From NCBI GenBank assembly GCA_905214925.1, contig CAJMOB010000016.1, forward strand, positions 11,352-75,351: DNA of 64,000 nucleotides. Reading direction: 5' to 3'. The stretch comes from Scybalomonas sp905214925 (GTDB taxonomy: Bacteria; Bacillota; Clostridia; Lachnospirales; Lachnospiraceae). Both the position numbers and the translations under genes were made by a program. The notes below the pieces were generated by a model that saw only the letters and a program-made list of their open reading frames with translations, did not search any database and was not told where the DNA came from. Below, in pieces: positions 14,533 to 22,964 of the stretch. The first letter of the stretch is position 1. Every line of letters starts with the position of its first letter.

Positions 14533-14626
14533 CATATTGTATCATAACTGGCACCTGTTTGTATAGGTGTTATTTTTGTACACTTTTTTAAATAAACTGA
14601 AACAAAGGAAAGGATGATACAATATG
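14533..14626 (+). promoter_or_regulatory. 13-bp inverted repeat sequestering the integrase start codon
   Basis: CATATTGTATCAT (14533-14545) is the exact reverse complement of ATGATACAATATG (14614-14626), which ends with the integrase ATG and begins inside its AAAGGA ribosome site. RNA that starts upstream of 14533 would fold and hide the start codon; RNA starting between the arms would not. Confidence 0.6.
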
Positions 14627-16135
14627 AAACCAACCGAACAACTCCGCTCAGGAGCTTTATATATCCGCGTCAGTACAGATAAGCAAGAAGAGCTTTCTCC
14701 TGATGCACAAAAACGTCTTTTATTGGAGTATGCTAAGAAAAATAATATTCTAATTTCAAATGAATACATCTACATGGAAAATGGTATTTCTGGCCGTAAA
14801 GCCGAAAAACGCCCAGAATTTATGAAGATGATTGCCACTGCAAAATCAAAACCCAAACCTTTTGATGTGATTCTCGTTTGGAAGTTCTCCCGTTTTGCCC
14901 GCAATCAAGAAGAATCCATTGTTTACAAATCCTTATTGCGTAAACAATGTAACATAGATGTTCTTTCAGTATCAGAGCCACTTGTGGAAGGGCCTTTCGG
15001 CTCTCTTATTGAAAGAATTATTGAATGGATGGATGAATACTACTCTACTCGACTTTCTGGTGAAGTATTTCGTGGAATGACTGAAAAGGCACTGCGTGGC
15101 GGATACCAAGCTCGCCCACCTCTAGGATATCGTATAGAACGTGCTGGAGAACCGCCAGTTATTGTTGAAGAGGAAGCCAAAATTATCCGCATTATCTTCA
15201 ATAAATTTGTTTATGAGTCCGCATCTTATTATACAATTGCTCGATATTTAAACTCTCTAGGCTATAAAACAAGCAGGGGAAAAGACTTCGAAAGACGCAG
15301 TATTGAATACATTTTACAGAACCCAACTTATATAGGAAAGATTCGTTGGAATCGAACAGAAAATGCGACATCGCAAATTAAACCAAAAGACGAATGGATT
15401 ATTACAGACGGAACACATCCTGCTATTATTTCGGAAGAATTGTTTAATCAAGCACAAGAAATTATTAATTCAAGACGACAGCCAAAGAAAACCCGTCCTG
15501 CTGCCACTTATAAGCACTGGGCATCTGGTCTTGTAAAATGCTCTGCTTGTGGCCGTACTCTTACGATTAGCACACATTACAAAACAAAAAAAGATGGAAG
15601 TAAAGCTACTCATTACTCTTTTAATTGTTATGGATATGCCAAAGGGAAATGCCTCATCTCCCATGCCATCTCCTCTCGTAAACTAGAAAAGGGCATCTTA
15701 GACATTTTGCATCGAGATATGAAGCTATCCGATCTTAATGGACTAGAATTCGAATCTATGGAAACTATTCCAGCGCCCGAACCTGATGAAACATATTATA
15801 TTAAAGAGAGATTAAAGGAACTAGATATAAAAGAAAAACGTATTAAAGAAGCATATCGAGAAGGAATCGATACACTAGAAGAATATAAAGAAAATAAGAT
15901 GATTTTGAAAAAAGAGCGAAGTTCACTAGAAGAAACATTGACCACTTTAAAAACTACTATAAAAAAAGCTCCTGAAATTTCCTTCCAGGAACAGCTACGT
16001 TCTTTATGTGATGTATTAGAAAACGATTCTTTCTCCATCGAACAAAAGAACCATGCTGCTACTTCTATTATTTCGCATGTTGTATTTGATAAACCAAATG
16101 ATAGCTTAAAAATATACTATAAATCAATTTTTTAG
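14624..16135 (+). CDS. int: large serine recombinase (phage integrase)
   Basis: A 503-residue site-specific recombinase. Residues 10-150 are the resolvase catalytic domain with nucleophile Ser 17 in YIRVSTDKQ and Arg-rich active-site loop (VWKFSRFARNQEES). A recombinase domain follows (GYRIERAGEPPVIVEEEAKI; NPTYIGKIRWN), then a zinc ribbon (CSACGR ... CYGYAKGKC) and a C-terminal coiled coil (about 385-450). This is the architecture of phiC31/TP901-type integrases, which join attP and attB without host factors and need a directionality factor for excision. It lies about 4.4 kb from the inferred attR rather than next to it, because a two-gene cargo intervenes. Confidence 0.92.
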   Translation: MKPTEQLRSGALYIRVSTDKQEELSPDAQKRLLLEYAKKNNILISNEYIYMENGISGRKAEKRPEFMKMIATAKSKPKPFDVILVWKFSRFARNQEESIVYKSLLRKQCNIDVLSVSEPLVEGPFGSLIERIIEWMDEYYSTRLSGEVFRGMTEKALRGGYQARPPLGYRIERAGEPPVIVEEEAKIIRIIFNKFVYESASYYTIARYLNSLGYKTSRGKDFERRSIEYILQNPTYIGKIRWNRTENATSQIKPKDEWIITDGTHPAIISEELFNQAQEIINSRRQPKKTRPAATYKHWASGLVKCSACGRTLTISTHYKTKKDGSKATHYSFNCYGYAKGKCLISHAISSRKLEKGILDILHRDMKLSDLNGLEFESMETIPAPEPDETYYIKERLKELDIKEKRIKEAYREGIDTLEEYKENKMILKKERSSLEETLTTLKTTIKKAPEISFQEQLRSLCDVLENDSFSIEQKNHAATSIISHVVFDKPNDSLKIYYKSIF

Positions 16136-16149
16136 TATGATATTTATCT

Positions 16150-16199
16150 ATAAAGTAAAAGGCATCCTGAATACCTGTTCAGAATACCTTTTACTTTAT
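16150..16199. terminator. bidirectional terminator between integrase and KAP gene
   Basis: ATAAAGTAAAAGG (16150-16162) and CCTTTTACTTTAT (16187-16199) form a perfect 13-bp stem. It separates the convergent integrase and cargo genes. Confidence 0.75.
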
Positions 16200-16216
16200 A
16201 CGCTTCTAATGAATTG

Positions 16217-18655
16217 TTATTCTATCTTTGGTAACTTCCTAATTTCATACACTGTAATATTGCCATTCTTATAACTCTCTTCAACTGCTCTTTTATACTC
16301 TTCTTTATCTTTCTCACTTATTTTTCTCAACCGATCAAATTCTTCTTGATTGGAAAGTACAATTCTAGGTTCCCCAAATGTAACTTGAATTTTTTTCTCA
16401 GGTTTTCTGTTAGTTTTTTTTATAATTTCAAGATTTTTATGAATAAATTTGATAATTATATTAATCTCATCCTTTATAATTTCAAGGCACATTTCATCTT
16501 TAATTTTCTTCAACTTTTCTTCCATATGTTTAAAAACATTATTAATAAAATACTCGCTCGTTATGCATTCTCCATTATCTAAATATTGTAACTCATGAGT
16601 GTCCATAACTCCCAAACTAGATAGTGCCCCTAAATATTTCCTCAGAAATCTTCTATAGCTTATATGCTCATTCATATTTCCTATAATCTCTAGACTACAA
16701 AAATTTTCTAGGATATATAAATAAACTTTTTTATATTGTAGATCACAATAATTTAAATTCTCAATATACTCAAGATCAATTTTATCCACCTTTTCATATT
16801 GCAAATAAAAATCAATAAAATCTATCCACTCTGATTCTGATGCTCCAACTACATAGTATGCTTGAAATAAAGAAAGAAAACTTGGAACTCCTAAATAAAA
16901 TATTGTATTGTTATCTCTTTTTCCAAATTCTCCATGATATATTTTATTCATGAAATCTTGATATGCCTCTATTCTTTTTTCTTTTGATTTCTTCATAACT
17001 ATATCTTTAAATAATTCTAAAACACTTTCTTGATCCGTATATTCTGATTTTCCACTACAAATCAAATTACAAAATAATCTTTCCTTCTGTTCATTTCTAT
17101 TTTTCTTTTTTATATTTTCAAATGGAGCATTTAAAATATCTCTTACACTTTCTACTCTTCTATCTACATCACATTCATATCCAAATAAGACAAATAAACA
17201 TAGCATGTTTTTATTATTTTCTAAATCTAAAATTTTCTGAATAAATTTTTTTGCTTCCTCCTCAGCTCCTTCTTCTTTATAGGCTTGCACGATATCCATC
17301 AATTCAATAATTGTATACTCTTTCTGCTCATATTTAAATCGAAAATTTTTTATAAGACTATATTCTTCATAGAATTGCTCATAGATTGAGTAGAAAAAAT
17401 GTTTAATTAAAAAGAAAGTAATAACATCCTGCTTATTACTTCTGTATATTTCCTTTTCTTTCAAGGCTATAACTAACTCCTCTAAGAATCGTTCTACTTT
17501 TCTAATTGATATATTTGTTATTTCCAACTGAAATTCACGTTCTAATAATAATTCTTTAGCTATGAAATTCATATGTAATCTTCGATTTAAATACTGAAAG
17601 TCTTTGATTTCTAATATATTCTTTTGGACCTTATTTTCTTCTAGACACCTAGCTAATACATCAAAAAAATCTAAACTAGTTAATTGTACTATTAGTGGAA
17701 TGTACTTTTCCAAATAATCTCTATTAAATTCTTGACTAACATTTTTTAAATTGTGTTCATCATACTCATATATTATTTTAATTTTTTTGCTAGATAACTT
17801 TTCTGATATATCAAATATCTTCTTTATTATTTCCTCATTATTGATTCGATCGATGTCCTCATATATTACAACAATTGTTTCATCAACAAGGTTTAATTCA
17901 CGCTTAAAATCATCTAATATTTCCGAATATGATTCACACTCTCTTCCTATAACCTGTCCTATATTATTTAATATTGAATCATTTCCAAGTATCTTTTTTA
18001 ATTTTGTTGAATTCACTGAATAAATCCTATTCTTACTCAAAACTGTTTCCAATTCATTTATAAGTCTTGTTTCAATACTATCTAAATTACAAGATAATAA
18101 ATCAATTTTAATGAAGGTATATTTTTTATTGATATTTTCATCTTTTAACAACTCTTCTACTAAGAATGTTTTTCCTGAACCCCAGCTCCCCTGTATACCA
18201 ACTATATTAGCATCTTCAAGATATCGTATTAATCTTTTTAGATCATCTTTTCTTTTTAAAAAAATTTTTCTATCTTTCTCTTCAGTATCACTTTGTTTTT
18301 TCTTTTCCTTTAAAAACACTGTATAGCAAAATCCCATTCCAACTAACAGACATCCTATATATACAGTACAAAAAACATCCTCTAAATCACGTGTAAATCT
18401 ATAACCATCTATATATTTCATCAATGCAAAAGTCATTATATTACATAAACTGATGATAATAGCACCTATGTAAAAATGCATATTACCATCTTTCCTATAA
18501 TTTACAAATAAAATTATCCAGATTGTAATTGCCACAATCAAATATACATTAGTTTTTATATCGATTGAATAAAAACCCAATACTGAAAAAATAAAAACAT
18601 ATAATATTTTAGTAATATCTTCATTCAAACTAATTATAATACTTTTTAACTTCAT
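16217..18655 (-). CDS. KAP-family membrane P-loop NTPase (partner of SIR2 protein)
   Basis: An 812-residue protein. Four hydrophobic segments lie in the first 115 residues (about 17-34, 37-53, 61-80, 95-115). Then comes a KAP-type P-loop ATPase: Walker A GIQGSWGSGKT (153-163) and Walker B VVIYEDIDR (262-270). The remaining 500 residues are helical and of unknown fold. KAP NTPases include PifA of plasmid F, which aborts phage T7. The start at ATG 18655 follows GGAAGGA; a start six bases earlier is too close to that site. The gene lies 181 bases after the SIR2 gene in the same direction. Probably a membrane-anchored sensor or switch for the SIR2 effector; the ATPase is seen, the role inferred. 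Confidence 0.75.
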   Translation of the reverse strand: MKLKSIIISLNEDITKILYVFIFSVLGFYSIDIKTNVYLIVAITIWIILFVNYRKDGNMHFYIGAIIISLCNIMTFALMKYIDGYRFTRDLEDVFCTVYIGCLLVGMGFCYTVFLKEKKKQSDTEEKDRKIFLKRKDDLKRLIRYLEDANIVGIQGSWGSGKTFLVEELLKDENINKKYTFIKIDLLSCNLDSIETRLINELETVLSKNRIYSVNSTKLKKILGNDSILNNIGQVIGRECESYSEILDDFKRELNLVDETIVVIYEDIDRINNEEIIKKIFDISEKLSSKKIKIIYEYDEHNLKNVSQEFNRDYLEKYIPLIVQLTSLDFFDVLARCLEENKVQKNILEIKDFQYLNRRLHMNFIAKELLLEREFQLEITNISIRKVERFLEELVIALKEKEIYRSNKQDVITFFLIKHFFYSIYEQFYEEYSLIKNFRFKYEQKEYTIIELMDIVQAYKEEGAEEEAKKFIQKILDLENNKNMLCLFVLFGYECDVDRRVESVRDILNAPFENIKKKNRNEQKERLFCNLICSGKSEYTDQESVLELFKDIVMKKSKEKRIEAYQDFMNKIYHGEFGKRDNNTIFYLGVPSFLSLFQAYYVVGASESEWIDFIDFYLQYEKVDKIDLEYIENLNYCDLQYKKVYLYILENFCSLEIIGNMNEHISYRRFLRKYLGALSSLGVMDTHELQYLDNGECITSEYFINNVFKHMEEKLKKIKDEMCLEIIKDEINIIIKFIHKNLEIIKKTNRKPEKKIQVTFGEPRIVLSNQEEFDRLRKISEKDKEEYKRAVEESYKNGNITVYEIRKLPKIE

Positions 18656-18836
18656 TTTCATTCCTTCCGTAGTATCCCTAAACTTTTTTATATTTTTTTT
18701 ACATATATCTTGATTTTTTATATCTATTTGGTATAATGATGATGTAACATGAATATAATAAAAGTACAAGGTATATGAACCTTTTGGATTGTTTTTCTAT
18801 GAAAAATATGAAAAAGGGGGATTGTACCTTCTTTTT

Positions 18837-20456
18837 TTATTCATGTAAAAAATATTTTTTAAAATCATATATCGCAATTAACTTTCTAAAATGTGATATA
18901 TGTTTTTTAAATTCTTCTGTTCCAAAATATTTTTTTATATATATTTCAAAATCATCGATTGGAATTGCCTCTGCAAATTTCTTGATATGAGCAACTTGTT
19001 TTGGAATATGATTTGGATATGCTATTTCTATATCTGCAATACAGCCAAACTCTATTTTATCTTTCAAATAACTCTTCTTTTCTGATTCTGACGGTTCACA
19101 ATCTTTATAAGTTTTAATAATATTATAATTATCAGGAATTTTTTCTAACGGATATTTTAATTTATCAATATATTTATATATTGGCAATATAGTGGCTCCT
19201 GAACGTGCTCGAATTGCTTTAAATGTTTTCTCTATTAATTGAGGATTAACTAAGTATGGTTTATTATCCAATAAAATATCTTCTAATATTTCATCTATAT
19301 TAAAATAACTAAATCCAATATTGGTTACCATATCAGATTGTCCAATAAAAATTGCAACTTTTTCATCATCAATATCTGGACTATCAATATCACCAAATAA
19401 AATCGTATTTGTTGCTTCTGCTGAATATACATATTTACACACCATATCCTGCAACTTTCGTGCTAATTTAATCGGCATTGAACTTTTTATTTCGGATAAT
19501 GCATCATATACAAGACTATAATCATTTAATGAAAATTCATTAATCTCTATAAAATTATTTCCAAATTCAATTTTATTTTTTCTATACTCCTCTTCCGCTC
19601 CAAATGCAGGCGATATAAATATAAAATTATTTTTTATTTTTTCTAACTGCTTGGATGTAAGACATTCTGCAATTTCTCTTAATAATTTTCTAATATTAAT
19701 ATCTCCTAGTCCATATCCAATAAATATAATAGGATGTTCTACAAATATGGTTAATAGTTTAGCAGATAGATATTTTAACTTTTTATCAAAATTTTCATAA
19801 TCCTCTTCTGTTAATACAATAGAGTTTGGATCGGTACAGCATCCATGAATTTTAAACATCTCAAAAATATTTAATGTGCTTGCTACCAATAAACTATCTT
19901 GTCCTATTAATGTAGAAAACTCTGTAAATATATTCTCCAGAACTGTATCATAGTTCGTTGTAATGATTCCAGCTAGTTTATTTTGATTTTTTATCAAACA
20001 TTCTAATTCTCTATAATCATCCTTTTCAGGCTTCAGTTCTACCTCTTTTAATTTCTGTGCCACAAAATATTTAAACGGATTATAATTATGCTCAATAATC
20101 TCCTCATTTTCTTTATCTGTAAAATTTTTATTTTCAAATTCAAAAGAATCATAATACGCTGAACAAAATTGCTCTTCTATTTTGGATGCTAAAATAGGAT
20201 TCACATAATACTTCTTTTCTTCTAAAACTAAATCATCATGCTCTCTATCCACCTTCCTTTCTATTCCTTGCTTTATTTTCTTATAATCTCTATCTTTTTT
20301 ATCTGGATTCACAATTTTCCAGATATCAAATAACAATCCATCCCAACTTGGAGCATTTGCGTATCTCATAGATAAACCAGTACCTACAAAGAGATATGGC
20401 AATTGCTGAAAAGATGCAATCATATTTTTCAGTTCCTCATTAATATACTCTTTCAC
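18837..20456 (-). CDS. SIR2-family predicted NADase, anti-phage effector candidate
   Basis: A 539-residue protein. Residues 15-300 show the SIR2 fold in order: FVGTGLS (23-29, NAD-binding loop), TTNYD (166-170), KIHG (202-205, the catalytic His) and GYGLGD (247-252). The Cys zinc knuckle of protein deacetylases is absent, as in SIR2 NADases of ThsA, DSR and SIR2-Argonaute systems. The C-terminal 240 residues match nothing I know and may sense or oligomerise. It starts with GTG behind GGAGG, with a plausible promoter at 20504-20470. It precedes the KAP NTPase gene and is the last gene before the chromosomal flank. Confidence 0.8.
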   Translation of the reverse strand: MKEYINEELKNMIASFQQLPYLFVGTGLSMRYANAPSWDGLLFDIWKIVNPDKKDRDYKKIKQGIERKVDREHDDLVLEEKKYYVNPILASKIEEQFCSAYYDSFEFENKNFTDKENEEIIEHNYNPFKYFVAQKLKEVELKPEKDDYRELECLIKNQNKLAGIITTNYDTVLENIFTEFSTLIGQDSLLVASTLNIFEMFKIHGCCTDPNSIVLTEEDYENFDKKLKYLSAKLLTIFVEHPIIFIGYGLGDINIRKLLREIAECLTSKQLEKIKNNFIFISPAFGAEEEYRKNKIEFGNNFIEINEFSLNDYSLVYDALSEIKSSMPIKLARKLQDMVCKYVYSAEATNTILFGDIDSPDIDDEKVAIFIGQSDMVTNIGFSYFNIDEILEDILLDNKPYLVNPQLIEKTFKAIRARSGATILPIYKYIDKLKYPLEKIPDNYNIIKTYKDCEPSESEKKSYLKDKIEFGCIADIEIAYPNHIPKQVAHIKKFAEAIPIDDFEIYIKKYFGTEEFKKHISHFRKLIAIYDFKKYFLHE

Positions 20457-20499
20457 TACTTTTCCTCCATGCTGTATTTTAAAATATAGTATACTATAA

Positions 20500-20562
20500 A
20501 ACCAAAGAGAACTCTAGTACTCTTTACTTTATTATATTATCTTAGGATATCTCTGTTATTGC
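20500..20562. other. probable right attachment site (attR) of the prophage
   Basis: To the right of about 20546 the sequence codes in frame for the tail of a peptidoglycan-binding protein; to the left the frame is closed by TAG (20543-20545) and the DNA belongs to the cargo leader. An imperfectly centred inverted repeat AAAGAG (20504-20509) / CTCTTT (20520-20525) lies at the boundary. The core cannot be fixed without attL, which is off the left edge. Confidence 0.5.
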
Positions 20563-20959
20563 CTCTTGGTTGACACAGTGGGGAAGTAAACACTTAGGGG
20601 ATCAAGGTTACACTCCTATTGAGATCCTCCGCTATTATTACGGTGATAATATGTATATTAATACTGCCGAGGAAATCTCTGGCATTCCATCTTCTTGGCC
20701 TGGATACGATTTGACAGTTGGCTCTAGCGGACAAAAAGTACGTCAACTTCAAGAGCAATTAAATCGCATCGCAAGGGCATATCCATCCCTTCCTACCATT
20801 CCAGAAGATGGTATCTTTGGCTCACGAACAGCCGATGCTGTACGCCAATTCCAAAGTGTCTTTGGACTTCCAGAAACAGGAATTGTTGATTATCCAACTT
20901 GGTATAAGATCAGTGACATCTATGTAGGTGTCAGCCGTATCGCTGAACTATATCAATAA
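20546..20959 (+). pseudogene. 3' fragment of peptidoglycan-binding protein gene split by the prophage
   Basis: An in-frame segment beginning DISVIASWLTQWGSKHLGDQ with no start codon or ribosome site. The usable TTG at 20570 encodes Leu in the middle of the conserved SWLTQWGS block, so the beginning is missing. GYTPIEILRYYYGDN follows, then a PG_binding_1 domain (VGSSGQKVRQLQEQLNRIAR, GIFGSRTADAVRQFQ, ending ISDIYVGVSRIAELYQ). Intact relatives in Clostridia are about three times longer and bind peptidoglycan. Integration of the prophage into this gene explains the missing 5' part, which should lie beyond the left end of the prophage. Confidence 0.75.
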
Positions 20960-20969
20960 AAAATTTTAT

Positions 20970-21014
20970 TATAAACGCTGAGCAGCTTGTAAGTTATGTC
21001 TCTCAGCGTTTATA
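20970..21014 (+). terminator. terminator of the peptidoglycan-binding gene
   Basis: TATAAACGCTGAG (20970-20982) and CTCAGCGTTTATA (21002-21014) form a perfect 13-bp stem followed by TTTTTAT. It ends the chromosomal host gene, which supports that this gene was once complete. Confidence 0.85.
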
Positions 21015-21578
21015 TTTTTATATTTTTCTTTTATTTACGACATATTATCTGTTTATTATTTATATTTATACATATTATTCATTTATTTAAATTTTATTAT
21101 ATAATCGAGAGATATTTTCAATAAAATACTTGTATTTTTATTCTCTTTATAGTATACTATTAACAATTCCAATAACAAATTGAATTTTTCTTCTGTCATT
21201 ATAGACATATTATCGAAGAATCAAATCAACGATATTGGTTATTTAAGAAAAACAATCTTTCAAATACTTTTGCCTACATATATAATTTTGTGAATCCGCT
21301 ATACTAGATAAGAAACTTCTATGATTCCTTAATGATCTATCATTTTTTAACGAGTCATGCTCTATCCTTTCTAGTATGTTATCACAATCTATTTTTTATT
21401 TATGAGTAGATTAAGCTATAAATACTTCTGTTTTTATAGTATCTACTACTAGTGTAAGAAATGATACTTTCATTTCTTATGTTTCTTAAACTCTGTAACA
21501 ACAACACTTTTGGTGAAAATATTTTGGATTGTTTTTCTTTAAATAGTACGCTTTTTATCTTAAAGGAGGTATTTATTT
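21015..21578. other. long non-coding region upstream of alcohol dehydrogenase
   Basis: About 560 bases, very AT-rich, with no ORF with a ribosome site on either strand. It must hold the promoter of the alcohol dehydrogenase gene. I see no clear Rex-type or other operator and no riboswitch motif. Confidence 0.5.
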
Positions 21579-22757
21579 ATGATGCGATTTACATTGCCAA
21601 GAGATATTTACTATGGAGAAAATTCCCTTGATGTTTTAAAAACATTAAAAGGAAAAAAGGCGATTTTAGTTATTGGTGGAGGTTCATTAAAACGCTTTGG
21701 TTTTGTGGACCAAGTGTTAGACAACTTAAAAGAGGCTGGTATTGAAACGAAACTCTTTGAAGGAGTAGAACCCGATCCTTCTGTCGAAACAGTAATGAAG
21801 GGCGCAAAAGCGATGCAAGAGTTTGAACCAGATTGGATTATTGCCATGGGTGGTGGCTCTCCTATTGATGCTGCAAAAGCGATGTGGGTATTTTATGAAT
21901 ATCCAGATACTTCTTTTGAAGATCTCATCACACCTTTTAGTTTTCCAGAACTTCGTAAGAAAGCAAAATTCCTTGCCATCTCTTCTACTTCTGGAACAGC
22001 AACAGAAGTAACCGCCTTTTCCGTTATTACCGATTATAATAAGGGAATTAAATATCCTTTAGCTGACTTTAATATCACTCCTGATGTGGCGATTGTAGAT
22101 CCTGCATTGGCAGAAAAAATGCCTCAGCAACTGACTGCTTATACAGGTATGGATGCTCTCACTCATGCAATTGAGGCCTATGTCTCAACTCTTAATAGTC
22201 CTTTTACGGATCCTTTAGCAATAAAAGCGATCCAAATGGTAGATGAGTATCTTTTAAAATCCTATGATGGAGATATGGCATCTCGCGATGAAATGCACTA
22301 TGGTCAATGTCTTGCAGGTATGGCTTTTTCCAATGCACTCCTTGGCATCGTCCACTCTATGGCACATAAAACTGGTGCAGCTTTTAGCACAGGACATATT
22401 ACTCACGGTCTTGCAAATGCAATGTACTTGCCTTATGTCATTCAATATAATGCAAAAGTACCAGAAACTGCTAATCGCTATGCCGATATCGCCCGTTCCA
22501 TCGGCATTTCAGGGACAACCGAAGAATGTGTAAAAAAACTTTGTGAAAAAATTGTAGAAATGAACCATTATATGAAAATACCAAATACATTACAAGAATT
22601 CGGTATCATTGAAGACGAATTTAAAGAAAAAATTGCTACCATTTCAGAAAATGCAGTAGCCGATGCTTGTACCGGATCCAATCCTAGACCAATCGATCCT
22701 AAGACAATGGAACGTCTCTTTACTTGCATCTACTACGGAAATTCTGTTGAATTTTAA
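21579..22757 (+). CDS. iron-containing alcohol dehydrogenase
   Basis: A 392-residue NAD(P)H-dependent alcohol dehydrogenase of the iron (type III) family. The N-terminal nucleotide domain has GGGSLKRFG and the signature IIAMGGGSPIDAAKAM (88-103). The metal-binding C-terminal half has DALTHAIEAYVS and GIVHSMAHKTGAAFSTGHITHG, providing Asp and three His ligands. Length is typical. AGGAGGT precedes the tandem ATGs. It stands alone between terminators and would reduce fermentation aldehydes to alcohols (ethanol or butanol type); exact substrate cannot be read from sequence. Confidence 0.92.
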   Translation: MMRFTLPRDIYYGENSLDVLKTLKGKKAILVIGGGSLKRFGFVDQVLDNLKEAGIETKLFEGVEPDPSVETVMKGAKAMQEFEPDWIIAMGGGSPIDAAKAMWVFYEYPDTSFEDLITPFSFPELRKKAKFLAISSTSGTATEVTAFSVITDYNKGIKYPLADFNITPDVAIVDPALAEKMPQQLTAYTGMDALTHAIEAYVSTLNSPFTDPLAIKAIQMVDEYLLKSYDGDMASRDEMHYGQCLAGMAFSNALLGIVHSMAHKTGAAFSTGHITHGLANAMYLPYVIQYNAKVPETANRYADIARSIGISGTTEECVKKLCEKIVEMNHYMKIPNTLQEFGIIEDEFKEKIATISENAVADACTGSNPRPIDPKTMERLFTCIYYGNSVEF

Positions 22758-22777
22758 TATTTATTAGAAATTTTTTA

Positions 22778-22872
22778 AGGGCTGTTGTACAATCAGTGGT
22801 ATCTATAAGATGATAATATTGATAACTTCTATTATCTCTTCTTACCGATTTTTTAGATTATACAACAGCCCT
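22778..22872 (+). terminator. long-stem terminator after alcohol dehydrogenase
   Basis: AGGGCTGTTGTA (22778-22789) and TACAACAGCCCT (22861-22872) are perfect complements with 71 bases between, followed by ATATTTTTATA. The long internal part can form smaller stems. Confidence 0.6.
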
Positions 22873-22964
22873 ATATTTTTATACTTTATTTATACGAAGG
22901 AAACTCGCATGATGCGTTTCTTATCGTTATTTTATGTACGAATATACTCTTTGTATTTTTAACA

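Noticed and set aside
16136..16216. att site directly after the integrase gene
   Set aside because: The segment is filled by a clean 13-bp stem terminator and no interrupted host gene adjoins it; the split gene at 20546 is a better candidate.
20570..20959. Complete small peptidoglycan-binding gene starting at TTG 20570
   Set aside because: No ribosome site, and the TTG is the Leu codon inside the conserved SWLTQWGS block, so the gene is a 3' fragment.
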